From: Erwinia sp. S63
GTDB lineage: Bacteria; Pseudomonadota; Gammaproteobacteria; Enterobacterales; Enterobacteriaceae
Reading direction: 5' to 3'
NCBI RefSeq assembly: GCF_016625195.1
Contig: NZ_JACVUP010000003.1
Location: 1-64,000, forward strand
DNA length: 64,000 nt
Shown: positions 8,348 to 17,591 of the stretch, piece by piece
How positions within the stretch are numbered: position 1 is the first letter of the stretch
Layout of the letters: each line of letters begins with the position of its first letter
Program-made: the position numbers and the translations under genes
The notes under the pieces: model-generated
Seen by the model: only the letters and a program-made list of their open reading frames with translations
The model's database searches: none
What the model was told of the DNA's origin: nothing

Positions 8348-8561
8348 CTAAAAGCGGCGAATGCTTATCCACGATAGCCAGGGGGTTATTGTTAGTCCGG
8401 TGAGTAAACCTTCCGGACTGAGTAGCCGTGTCACCGTCTGGCCCCATGGTTCAGTGCGATTAGCGACAAGGAGATGATATCCCTTCCTGCTTAATAATCG
8501 GGTCGCTGATTCCAAATCCTGCGACAAATAAAACTTCAATCTCAGCCAAATTCTCCGACAT
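8348..8561 (-). pseudogene. Internally deleted VOC/glyoxalase-family gene
   Basis: The minus strand from ATG at 8561 reads MSENLAEIEVLFVAGFG, the typical start of a VOC-family (glyoxalase/bleomycin-resistance-like) protein. In a different frame it continues with ATRLLSRKGYHLLVANRTEP and then GQTVTRLLSPEGLLTGLTIT, the typical C-terminal third. The central part (roughly 60 to 80 residues) is missing and the two pieces are out of frame. I read this as one gene inactivated by an internal deletion. It runs toward the ZIP-like gene and ends 9 bp from it. Confidence 0.75.
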
Positions 8562-8784
8562 ATTTATCCCTCAATCAGATGAAATAGATTAGTAAAAATA
8601 AACTTGATTTAGCTGAATAACTATCAAAGATTGCATCATCTATTTACGGTATGCGCGGCATCAAAAAGTTCTCTGACAGTTAAGAGTCACCCACTGAGCA
8701 TTGCTTGCAGCAGTTATGTGCCAAATGCGGACAGTCGAGTACCTTTAAAAAACTCCTGGGAAAGGCCGAAATCAACTAATGGTG

Positions 8785-9675
8785 TTATCCGGACAATCTT
8801 TCCACCATCCAGTCGATAAATATTCGCAGACGTACGTTCAGCTGTTTTGTCGGCGGATAAATTATTGAAACCGGAAATTGTGTATTCGTTGAACTTCCCA
8901 GAACGGGAATTAACTGCCCCGACTCTATAAAGCTTTTTGCTACTGAAGCGTGTGTTTGGCCGATCCCCATGCCGTGCACAAGCATATTGATCAAAGACGC
9001 ACTGTCATTTGCAGCTATATCGAAATTGTGTACCAGCTTTTCTCCTGCCCGATGACGAAAACGCAGAGGCCAGGCTTCTCCTGTTGCGGCGCTGAAGTAA
9101 CCTACCACCTTATGGCTGGTTTCAAGATCCGAAACATTCGCAGGAATACCAAAACGTTCAAGATAGCCAGGGCTGGCGCAAGTCACTAAGTGATCTTTGT
9201 ATAATGTTCTACCTATCAAAGACGAATCCGCTAACTCTCCAGCTCGTATGACACAATCAACGCCCTCTTCAATAAGGTTCACTGGCCGGTCACCCACTCC
9301 TAGCGCTAACTGGATATGAGGGTAACGTCCGCGAAACTCTTCAAGGATGGGTATCAGCACAAAGTTAGCGAGCGATGAGTGAAGATCAATTCGCAGTCTT
9401 CCCCTGGCGGCAGCCCCCATATCACGCATGGCGACTTCAGTCTCATCCAGTTTGGCAACGAGTCTGCTGATTCTCTGGTAATACTCAGCCCCCTCAATCG
9501 TTAAGGTCACTGAGCGCGTCGTGCGTTGTATCAGTTTGATGCCAAGGTGCTCTTCAAGCTCTTTAAGGGATTTACTCACAGTGGAACGCGGCAACCCGAG
9601 GTGTGCAGCGGCCTTAGTGAATGAGCGCGTTTCAACGATGCGCTGGAAAGTGCGTATTGCGAGAAGATGATCCAT
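8785..9675 (-). CDS. LysR-family transcriptional regulator
   Basis: A 296-residue LysR-type regulator. The helix-turn-helix is clear: RTFQRIVETRSFTKAAAHLG then LPRSTVSKSLKELEEHLGIK (about residues 8-47). The effector domain resembles the DsdC/PecT-type LysR subgroup that often flanks oxidoreductase genes. The ATG at 9675 was preferred over an in-frame TTG at 9681. It is divergent from the nitroreductase-like gene at 9804, a frequent regulator/target pairing, so it is the likely regulator of that gene. The 340-bp space to its 3' side holds only the VOC relic and nothing else recognised. Confidence 0.9.
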   Translation of the reverse strand: MDHLLAIRTFQRIVETRSFTKAAAHLGLPRSTVSKSLKELEEHLGIKLIQRTTRSVTLTIEGAEYYQRISRLVAKLDETEVAMRDMGAAARGRLRIDLHSSLANFVLIPILEEFRGRYPHIQLALGVGDRPVNLIEEGVDCVIRAGELADSSLIGRTLYKDHLVTCASPGYLERFGIPANVSDLETSHKVVGYFSAATGEAWPLRFRHRAGEKLVHNFDIAANDSASLINMLVHGMGIGQTHASVAKSFIESGQLIPVLGSSTNTQFPVSIIYPPTKQLNVRLRIFIDWMVERLSG

Positions 9676-9803
9676 TCTCAAATTCTATCGCATGTCGCTG
9701 GATTGTGCACACAGATGAAAACTGAAGTCGTAAAATCAGTGATTATCTTCATCAGCACCGCCGCTATTCTGCAGTCATCAATTCTTATGAGGAAGCTGAA
9801 ATC

Positions 9804-10655
9804 ATGACTGCCAGGAAAGCCGAGCAACGTTCATTACTTGAAGCACGATATGGTGCGGCACAACAGAAACCAGATAACATTATTTGGACGCCGCAGGTGG
9901 AAGCCCTACTTCGCCACAAGTCTGTCAGAACATTTCTGGCAGATGCTCTGCCTGATGGATCTATTGAAACGATGGTCGCTGCGGCACAATCTGCCTCTAA
10001 CTCTTCTGCCCTGAACCAGTGGAGCCTGGTTGCCGTGACGGACGTGGAATTAAAACAGAGAATTTCAGACACCGTTGCTCGCTCAGTACCGGTTGCCCGA
10101 ATTCCCTGGATCGAGGAAGTTCCCGCACTGTTACTTTGGGTGGCCGATTTGTCACGCGGTGCCGAAATCACTAAAGACGCGGGAAAAGAACCGTTTGTAT
10201 TCGATTACCTTGATTCATTCTTGATGGCTTCGATTGATGCAGCTTTAGCTGCTCAGAACGCCGCTGTAGCGGCCGAGTCTATGGGGTTGGGCATCGTTTA
10301 TCTGGGCGTCATGCGTAACATCGCCAAAGAAGTCGCAGAGATGATTCATTTGCCTTCACACAGCTTTGTCACTTTCGGTATGGCTGTAGGTTGGCCTGAT
10401 GCAACCAGGACCAGCTGCATTCGTCCTCGCCCTGCACAACCGATGGTGTTACATCATAATCGGTACGACCAGGGAAGTTATCGTGTTTACCTGAAAGATT
10501 ATGAAGAGGCATATCAGACTTTCCGCGTCAGCCAAAATATGAGTGCAAAGACATGGTTGGGTTCTGTCATCGAATCAGCAACCAGCATGGAATACATGGG
10601 GGGACGCGTGAAATTAAGGGAAACCGTTTCTGAACGCGGTTTCAAGTTGAAGTAA
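9804..10655 (+). CDS. NfsA-type FMN nitroreductase
   Basis: A 283-residue protein of the NfsA/FRP branch of nitroreductases, which reduce nitroaromatics and quinones using FMN and NADPH. Signature parts are LRHKSVRTF (about 36-44), AAQSASNSSALNQWSLVAVT (about 67-86, FMN contacts) and AAVAAESMGLGIVYLGVMRN (about 156-175). The start has GAGGAAG at the right distance. The C-terminal segment, including YDQGSYRVYLKDYEEAY, is typical of the larger NfsA-like members. It is divergent from the LysR-type regulator and probably induced through it. Confidence 0.9.
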   Translation: MTARKAEQRSLLEARYGAAQQKPDNIIWTPQVEALLRHKSVRTFLADALPDGSIETMVAAAQSASNSSALNQWSLVAVTDVELKQRISDTVARSVPVARIPWIEEVPALLLWVADLSRGAEITKDAGKEPFVFDYLDSFLMASIDAALAAQNAAVAAESMGLGIVYLGVMRNIAKEVAEMIHLPSHSFVTFGMAVGWPDATRTSCIRPRPAQPMVLHHNRYDQGSYRVYLKDYEEAYQTFRVSQNMSAKTWLGSVIESATSMEYMGGRVKLRETVSERGFKLK

Positions 10656-10720
10656 TAACATCGGTATTGATCGGATTTATGATGAGGTCCATTCTGGAAC
10701 TTCAATATAGAGGGTTCTCT

Positions 10721-10792
10721 ACTTCCTATCCTCGCTCTCGGCAGACATTCGTTATCAACTGCTTGCCTGTTGTGTGCCAGGAGCGGAAGTGG
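10721..10792. repeat. Dispersed intergenic repeat, copy 4
   Basis: Contains ACTTCCTATCCTCGCTCTCG, GCAGACATTC and, about 30 bases on, TGTGCCAGGAGCGGAAGT, which is the inverted second arm. The outer arms ACTTCC and GGAAGT pair. It follows the nitroreductase gene. No gene was recognised from 10656 to 10914. Confidence 0.55.
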
Positions 10793-10914
10793 ATAACAAC
10801 AGTCTGTGTGAAGCCGCTGGTAGGGGGTCGCATAAGCAAGAAAAGTTCTATATTTTAAGAATGAAATTATCAATCAAACAAATTAAATCAAGCTAATTAA
10901 AAGGATGAACGTTA

Positions 10915-11148
10915 ATGGATAAGCAATTGATAATTAAGTTCATTACCGCAACAGCAATTGTAATCTCAATCTGGTTGAGCTTTAATTCAAAAACAAAAAC
11001 CAATAAAAAGAACGAGAATCCTGCCATCGCTGCCGCTGATGAAAAAGAGCGGCAATCGTGGAAATACGTTAAGTGGTTTGTCAAAATCCTGCAATTTGCT
11101 GCTGGTGTAGGCGTCCTCTGGATTGCGTTCAAATATTTATTCTCTTGA
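10915..11148 (+). CDS. Small two-helix membrane protein, unknown
   Basis: A 77-residue protein with an N-terminal hydrophobic helix (KFITATAIVISIWLSF, about 8-23), a charged and Asn/Lys-rich middle, and a C-terminal hydrophobic helix (FAAGVGVLWIAFKYLF). AAAAGGATG provides a ribosome-binding site. The segment is richer in A+T than its neighbours and has no recognised relatives. It lies convergent with the autotransporter gene. Its coding status rests on the ribosome-binding site and the plausible membrane topology. Confidence 0.6.
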   Translation: MDKQLIIKFITATAIVISIWLSFNSKTKTNKKNENPAIAAADEKERQSWKYVKWFVKILQFAAGVGVLWIAFKYLFS

Positions 11149-11246
11149 AAGACATTTCAGAGACCATCGTAAAAATCAGTAAAACTACGGCGACTCCCCT
11201 GCAAAGGTTTATTTTTACCGCGCGGGTTTTTAAACGTGAAATATCC

Positions 11247-11269
11247 CCGGTCGCCATAACGGTGACCGG
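11247..11269 (-). terminator. Hairpin after the autotransporter gene
   Basis: On the minus strand CCGGTCACC pairs with GGCGACCGG (one mismatch) across a five-base loop, five bases past the stop codon at 11275. There is no clean T-tract, so it may stabilise the 3' end rather than terminate. Confidence 0.4.
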
Positions 11270-11274
11270 TTCAA

Positions 11275-14200
11275 TTAAAACGACCAGCGCACGCCCGCGT
11301 TGTAACGCCAGCCTTTCGCGCCGTTGCCGTCGATCTCTTTGCGGTAATCCGCTTCGGCGTAGAGCGCCACATCCTTGTTCACCGTCGCGGTGCCGCCCAC
11401 GCCGACATCCCACATTTTGCCGAACTTGCCGCTGTCGAAGGTTTCATCGCCGCCAACATCCGCCGCGCCGATCTTCGCTTTCGCGGTGCCGCCCCATCCC
11501 TGTGTGTAATTCACGCGCAGATACGGCGTGTACTGATTCGCGCTGCCGTCCTGCCAGGTTTTATCCAAGCGCGCGCCGACGCGGCCAATCGTCTGGCTGT
11601 AATCGTCGTAGGAAACGTGGGTGTTATCGCGGTCGGTGAAGCTGTCCATCTTCATTTGCAGCCAGGTGACCTGCGCCTGCGGTTCGATGCGCACGCCGCC
11701 GCCCAGTTCCAGCGGATAACCGGTTTCAATCGAAGCCGTCCAGCCGTTGCCTTTTGGTTTGGCGACATCTTTCTGCCGTGCAATGTCAGTCGCGCCGCGA
11801 TGCCAGCCCCAGCTCAGTGAGCCGTCCACGTAAAAACCACTGTCGCGCAGCCATGTGCCGTACAGAGAAAGCGTGTCGCTGTCGAAACTGGTCGAGCTGT
11901 AGCCATCTGCTGCGTGCGGGCGTATACGCGTGTTGCCGCGCGTGTAGGCCACGCCGCCGCGCAGGCTGCAGTCCGCGCCATCTACGCGAATGACGTTGCC
12001 GCCGAGCTGCACCGCACTGTAGTCGAGATCGAAGTCGTAGCCGTAATGGCTGACGCTTTGACTGGTCTGGTATTTCAGGTTGGAGCCGATATAGCGGATG
12101 AACATCTCGCCGCCAACCGCATCCGGGTTTGCTTGCTGCTGGCGCAGTTCACCGAGGCGTTTATGCAGATCGTCGGTGATTGCCAGCGAATAATAAGCGA
12201 GGCCAACCGGCGCAGAGAGGTAGGACGGCACCTGCGGCGTGACCGCCAGACGTGCGCCGCTGTGTGCGCTGCCTGCTGACGGCTGGCACAGACTGCCGTC
12301 TTCGCACACGAAGGTGTTCGCCAGTCGATAATCCCACGCGCTACCGCCTACCGCGCTGCGGGCTGCGTCATTGCTACCCGGTGCGAAGCTGTATAAACCG
12401 TATTGCCACGGCCCGGATGCGACATAGCCGCTTTTCAGCACAAAGCTGTTGGCATTCGCGCTGCCGGAAACCTGCGCCAGTGACACACCTTCGTTCGCAG
12501 CGATCACGCCATCGCCGTTGCTGTCAAACAGCGGCGCGCCCACGAGTTTTACGTCAACCTGCGTCACGCCCGATGCCGCGCCATTCACCAGCACCACATC
12601 GCTGCTGGCCGCTGTGGCGTTCAGCCTGACGCTGCCGCCCGCCGACGCCAGTTCACCGTCAATCTTCAGCGTATTCGCCGCCGTGTTGCCGCCGTTGGTG
12701 AGATCCAGGGTGCCCGCGTTATTTACCACCAGTGAATCACGGGTACTGCCCTGCAACAGCGGATTGACGTTGTCACCCGCGAACAGCGTTGAACCGCTAT
12801 CGACGTTAATCGTGCTGTGCGCCAGTTTGATGTTGTCGGTTAACGTCCATTGGGTGTTGTGGAAGTTCAGCGTGCTCCAGCCTGAACCCAGATTGGTGCC
12901 TTTTACCGAATCATCGCTGGCGAACGAACCGCCGCGCGCCTTGAGTTGGCTGAGATTGAGCGTGCTGCCCGCGCCATTTTCCGTGGTGATGTGGCGCGTA
13001 TCAGCCAGACTCACCTTCTGCACCGTGGCCTGATTAGCCGCGCCGCTGCCCATCGTCAAACTGCCTTTAATGGTGCCGCCAGTGACAATCAGTTCATCGC
13101 GTCCGTTGCCGGTGTTCACATCGCCGACCACCACACCATCCAACAGTGCAATGACGTCATCGGTCGCGCCGCCCGCCACGACAACCTGATCAGGGAACGG
13201 CGCGTTGATGGTGCCTTCATTGATAAACACCGTTTGCCCGCCGCGCAGGTCGATCAGCGGCGCAACGCGACTTTGCGAACTGATGGTGCCCTGGTTAACC
13301 ACCTGGCTGGCGGTTTGGGTGACAATCGCCGAGCCGCCGTTCGCCGCCTGAATATCAATCAAGCCCTGAGAAATCACGTTGCCACGGGTGTTGGCGATCA
13401 CGCCATTGCCGGTCCCTGTCACCACAATCGAATAATCCGGCCCGATCACCAGATCGTTGCTGGTGGTTGAGCCATTGGCGTTTTCAAAGCGATAACCGGT
13501 GCCCGAACCGCTGACGTTAATTTGCACACTGCCAGCGGAATTGAATGAGGTCGCCGAGCGAATACCGTTACCGTTTGCCACCTCTAAACGCACGTTATCC
13601 AAATTGATGTTCGGTGTTTCGGCGCGGTTGTTGATGGCGCTGCCGCTGCCGTACGCGCCGATAGTGATGTTGTCGGCTTCGAACCCCTCCGCGCCGACAT
13701 CCAGCAACAAGCCGTCGGCGCTGCCGTTGGCCTGCATCACGCTGTAGCCCTGGCCGTCGCCGTAGATTTTCATCCATGCACCGCTGCCGACGCGCATCGC
13801 CGCAATGCCATCATCGACGCGTAATGCGCTATCGACCGGCACGTATTGGCCGTAACCGCTGCTGACATCGATGCCGATGCCTGACGCAATGTGCATGCTG
13901 CCGCGATTAATGAAGTTGCCGCCGTCATGCACGCGCGCGCCGGTGCTGTTCGATCCGCTGAGATCCACCACGCCTTGATACTGGTTAAACAGACGCGCAC
14001 CGCCGCTAACATCAAACGCCGTCGCATTCGCGCCGTTGCCGCTGATGGTTGAGGCCGCGTAGATTTCCGTTTCGTCGCCGCTGGCAATCGCGGCAGTGGT
14101 ATTTTCGCCGCTGAGCGTAATGCCGCTGCTGATCACGCCCTCGGCGCGGTTGCTGGCATTCATTACGCTGGCACCTTTGCCGCTCGCGACATAATTGTCG

Positions 14201-17200
14201 GTGCTGGACACTTGCGTGCCTTCACCACTCAGCACAATGCCCCGGCTATTTTCGCCGCTGAGCGTCACGTTGCCGGGATTCTGTGTATACAGCCACGCGC
14301 CATTGCTGATGTCATACAGCGTCGAATTGGCGCTGCTGACATCCACATTGTTGCCGTTGCTGATGAATTGCGTGCCCTCATCGGCGGCGCGATAGCCGGT
14401 TTGATTCGGGTCGTTGAAGGTGATGCGGCTGTCCGCGCCAAACGTGATGCGACCGCCTAAAAATGCGCTGGCGCCCATCGCTTCTTCGCCATACAGATTG
14501 ATGGTGCCGTTTTGGTAAATGCGCGCCAATGAATTGCTGGCGACCAAACCAATGGTGGTGTTCAACTCAAAACTGTCGCGGTTGAAGATGTTGATGGTGC
14601 CACTGTTGGAGATTTCACTCAGCGCGGTGGTATCGGAGTCATACTGCAAACCATAGGCATACAGCGCTTGCCCGCGCAGTGTCATGTTGATGGTGCCGCT
14701 ATTGGTCACCTTCCCGCCGCGTTCCGCGTAAATGCCGGTGCTGTCCTCGCCGGTAAAAGTGATGTCGCCAATGTTGGTGAGCTGTGCTTGATTGCGGGCG
14801 ATTAAGCCGATCTGGAATCTGCCGCTACCGTTTATCTCAGCATGGTTGGTGAGATGCGTGTCGGTATTGAATCCGGTTTCGTAATCAATGGCCTCGCCTT
14901 GCAACGTGTAGGCTAAACCATCGACCTCTGCCGCCAACACGCTAGAACCATCAAGGTTAAACCGTGTCGCAGCATCAATCGTCCCTTGTGCACCATGCGC
15001 AATTTTTATCCCGGTGCCACCGATTCCACCATAATCCCCGTTGCCAATATTTAGCGTTGCGCCGTTAGTATTTACCTGGGTTCCCACGCCGCTACCGTAC
15101 ACGCCTGTGGTATTCAATTCGTTCATGGAAAGGGATAGACCGCGACCGTCAAAATCCGCGCCATCCTCGACGCGGAAAATCGTGCCGTCGACAACCGATG
15201 TCGAGAAGCTGCCATTTTTCGGCAGGTTAATTTTTGCGTTTTCGCCTTTGGTGTAAAAACTGATTTGCCGCTCCAGGCCAAAGATAACGCGCGGTCCGGC
15301 AACCGGAATCGCGTTGGCACTGACGTTCACCGTGGCGTTGCCTTCGGCGCGAATACCAATCGCATCGTTGCCGCCAAGCTGAATCGGTCCGCTGACGTTG
15401 GCGACGGCATTGCCGCCCTCTTCGCCGATGACCCAAACGGCAGTGTTGTGATCGGTTGTGCCATATTGGCCAGCATCGCTGAGGATATTGATGGCACCGT
15501 GAGAATAAGCTTTCGCGCTTTCGCCCGCGTGGGCGATGACTTTGAGGCCGGTGCTGTTGTAACCGTTGAGGTTGATGGTGCCCGCTTTGCCATTGCCGAC
15601 TTTGCCGCCGCTGCCGGCATCCACCACCAGCATGCCGATATTCTCGCGCGGCTGCCTTTCTGCCATGCCATTTACGTCGATCACGCCGTTGTTGCGCGCG
15701 ATGGTATTCGGGCCGTATTCAACCAGCATGCCAGACGTATTCTGCGCCAGCGAGCCGATCACGATGCGTCCGTTGTTGACGATGCGGGAATCGAGGAAGC
15801 TGCGAATGGCGCTTGCGCCACCGCTCAGGTTCACCGCTACATCACTGGTTGGGTCGTCGTTGTGATTTTGCGGCGTGCGCCCGATGTAAAGGGTGCCGCC
15901 TTTGGCATTAGTGAAACCGCCTGCACCGCTAGCGATCACGCCGGTCATCGAACCACTGCCGATGGTTTCGGTGACGCCGAGATTGATATTGCCGCGATTG
16001 ATCGCGCGCGCATCGTAGAGCGAAATCGCCGCACTCTCGCTGTTGCCAGGCTGGAAGTTGATCACGCCGTCATTGCTGAAGCGGCTGCCGTTGGTGGCAA
16101 GCACGCCAATGCCTGCGCCTATGGTGTTGCTATCGACGCCTTTGCCGTCGGCGTTGTTGAGGAATCCAGCGTTGATCACGCCGTTATTGCGACCGCGCGC
16201 GTGGTTCAACAGCTCTAAGCCGGAGCCGTTGCTGGCAAGTTTGCCGTTGATAATGGCTTTCGCGCCGTTGCTGGCGCGCATCACTGCGCTGTGGCTATTC
16301 AACACTTCCAGAGTTTTACCGCGATTGATTTTGACGCTGGCATCTTTACCATCCGCACTCAGCACCACCTGATCGCCCAGCGATTGTGCCACTTCATCGT
16401 CATAGTTGTTGGTGCTCATGCGATACACCACGCGTCCGTCATGCTGGATGAAGGCTTTATGGAATTCGGCGTTGTAGCGGTCGGTACTGAGGTTGGACAC
16501 GCTGACCTGCTCGATCAGCCAGTTATTGTAGTTGCGCAGATCGTTGATATTTTGGATGTTGAAACGGGTAGTACCACCATCCAGAGTTGAAACGCTGATG
16601 GCTCCGGCATAATTCACCACACTGCCCGCGTCGTATGCCAGGCGATCGCCGCCATATGGTGGCGTGGCTGCGGTAAAGGCGATGCGGTTATCGGAATTCC
16701 AGTTGAGATGACCTTTTTTGGTAGCGGTAAACAGTTGGCTTTGTTTCGCCGCCATCGACCAGCTATTAGTAGAGGAATTCGCCGCCGCGCCATGTTCGCC
16801 AATATCGATATTTAGCTTGCCGTTGCTGACAGAACCGAGGCGCGCATTAATATATTGTTTGTCGTTCACATCATAATAATCTGGCACTACGGTATCGAGG
16901 CCGACACTTGGTAAATCCACTAAATCAGCGGTGTTATAAACATCGTAAGTTGTATATGTCCAATCTTCAAAATTCGGTATTTGAATGGTGAGATTTTGCG
17001 GGCCAATTTGCAGTCGCTGCTCGCCAATCAGGTTGTCATTGATTATTCGACCAATACGTTGCAATTCGCCAAACGTCACTGTGGTTGCCCCGCTTTCACC
17101 GGGCGCGAATTGCGGTAAGCCGCTGAGCGTTTGCGTCGAGCCATTGCATAAGCAATAAGCCCCAACTTTATTGTCATTAATTTCAGGCGTGTAAGGTTTT

Positions 17201-17286
17201 AACTCCGCCGCCCACGACAGTGAGATAGGGAACATCAAACCTTGCGCAGCCACAAGGCTTAGTAACACCGGATTTAATTTGAACAC
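11275..17286 (-). CDS. Giant type V autotransporter (about 2,003 residues)
   Basis: This is a classical monomeric autotransporter. After the GTG at 17286 (GAGGA upstream) comes a signal peptide (FKLNPVLLSLVAAQGLMFPI...SWA). The passenger of about 1,650 residues is rich in Asn, Gly, Ser and Thr with repeated NxGxI/INxxG patterns of a pertactin-like beta-helix. The translocator starts near residue 1,715 and ends with the outer-membrane signature YNAGVRWSF. There are very few cysteines (CLCNG near residue 40 and a pair in the junction). No protease triad or RGD motif was noticed. A frame from 17313 exists, but the GTG start is better supported. Autotransporters of this type usually act in adhesion, aggregation or biofilm formation; the ligand is unknown. 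Confidence 0.93.
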   Translation of the reverse strand: MFKLNPVLLSLVAAQGLMFPISLSWAAELKPYTPEINDNKVGAYCLCNGSTQTLSGLPQFAPGESGATTVTFGELQRIGRIINDNLIGEQRLQIGPQNLTIQIPNFEDWTYTTYDVYNTADLVDLPSVGLDTVVPDYYDVNDKQYINARLGSVSNGKLNIDIGEHGAAANSSTNSWSMAAKQSQLFTATKKGHLNWNSDNRIAFTAATPPYGGDRLAYDAGSVVNYAGAISVSTLDGGTTRFNIQNINDLRNYNNWLIEQVSVSNLSTDRYNAEFHKAFIQHDGRVVYRMSTNNYDDEVAQSLGDQVVLSADGKDASVKINRGKTLEVLNSHSAVMRASNGAKAIINGKLASNGSGLELLNHARGRNNGVINAGFLNNADGKGVDSNTIGAGIGVLATNGSRFSNDGVINFQPGNSESAAISLYDARAINRGNINLGVTETIGSGSMTGVIASGAGGFTNAKGGTLYIGRTPQNHNDDPTSDVAVNLSGGASAIRSFLDSRIVNNGRIVIGSLAQNTSGMLVEYGPNTIARNNGVIDVNGMAERQPRENIGMLVVDAGSGGKVGNGKAGTINLNGYNSTGLKVIAHAGESAKAYSHGAINILSDAGQYGTTDHNTAVWVIGEEGGNAVANVSGPIQLGGNDAIGIRAEGNATVNVSANAIPVAGPRVIFGLERQISFYTKGENAKINLPKNGSFSTSVVDGTIFRVEDGADFDGRGLSLSMNELNTTGVYGSGVGTQVNTNGATLNIGNGDYGGIGGTGIKIAHGAQGTIDAATRFNLDGSSVLAAEVDGLAYTLQGEAIDYETGFNTDTHLTNHAEINGSGRFQIGLIARNQAQLTNIGDITFTGEDSTGIYAERGGKVTNSGTINMTLRGQALYAYGLQYDSDTTALSEISNSGTINIFNRDSFELNTTIGLVASNSLARIYQNGTINLYGEEAMGASAFLGGRITFGADSRITFNDPNQTGYRAADEGTQFISNGNNVDVSSANSTLYDISNGAWLYTQNPGNVTLSGENSRGIVLSGEGTQVSSTDNYVASGKGASVMNASNRAEGVISSGITLSGENTTAAIASGDETEIYAASTISGNGANATAFDVSGGARLFNQYQGVVDLSGSNSTGARVHDGGNFINRGSMHIASGIGIDVSSGYGQYVPVDSALRVDDGIAAMRVGSGAWMKIYGDGQGYSVMQANGSADGLLLDVGAEGFEADNITIGAYGSGSAINNRAETPNINLDNVRLEVANGNGIRSATSFNSAGSVQINVSGSGTGYRFENANGSTTSNDLVIGPDYSIVVTGTGNGVIANTRGNVISQGLIDIQAANGGSAIVTQTASQVVNQGTISSQSRVAPLIDLRGGQTVFINEGTINAPFPDQVVVAGGATDDVIALLDGVVVGDVNTGNGRDELIVTGGTIKGSLTMGSGAANQATVQKVSLADTRHITTENGAGSTLNLSQLKARGGSFASDDSVKGTNLGSGWSTLNFHNTQWTLTDNIKLAHSTINVDSGSTLFAGDNVNPLLQGSTRDSLVVNNAGTLDLTNGGNTAANTLKIDGELASAGGSVRLNATAASSDVVLVNGAASGVTQVDVKLVGAPLFDSNGDGVIAANEGVSLAQVSGSANANSFVLKSGYVASGPWQYGLYSFAPGSNDAARSAVGGSAWDYRLANTFVCEDGSLCQPSAGSAHSGARLAVTPQVPSYLSAPVGLAYYSLAITDDLHKRLGELRQQQANPDAVGGEMFIRYIGSNLKYQTSQSVSHYGYDFDLDYSAVQLGGNVIRVDGADCSLRGGVAYTRGNTRIRPHAADGYSSTSFDSDTLSLYGTWLRDSGFYVDGSLSWGWHRGATDIARQKDVAKPKGNGWTASIETGYPLELGGGVRIEPQAQVTWLQMKMDSFTDRDNTHVSYDDYSQTIGRVGARLDKTWQDGSANQYTPYLRVNYTQGWGGTAKAKIGAADVGGDETFDSGKFGKMWDVGVGGTATVNKDVALYAEADYRKEIDGNGAKGWRYNAGVRWSF

Positions 17287-17591
17287 AACGTATTCCTCAA
17301 CAGAGAAAGACAACGCGCGCCACGAAGATCCGCTGCGCTGAAAGTTAAGTCGCTGATATAATTTGTTTCAGAAATTTAATGTTTGGCATCTGGTGTAATG
17401 AGTATCTACGCATTGCGCGGGAAACGTCTAGTTTGAGTTAAGGAATTGTGAGGCGGGAGATGGGATTTAGGAATAAAGCTAGAGTTGGCAATGTTAATAA
17501 ATGGGTCTAAAATAGCTTTAAATTTAACTTAAAAAAAATAAAGCAAGACAAACAAGCTGGCCTATATAAATAGCCAGCCTTATAATGCATT
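17287..17591. other. AT-rich spacer
   Basis: This 305-bp gap lies between the start of the autotransporter and the 3' end of the AT-rich orphan gene. It becomes increasingly A+T rich from about 17450, which marks the edge of the island. It must contain the autotransporter promoter. No gene or clear terminator was recognised. Confidence 0.5.

Noticed and set aside
15265-16218. Long plus-strand open frame (317 codons) inside the autotransporter
   Set aside because: It is antisense to the autotransporter; its alanine-, arginine- and histidine-rich product reflects the repeated codons of the other strand, and no ribosome-binding site or family is seen.
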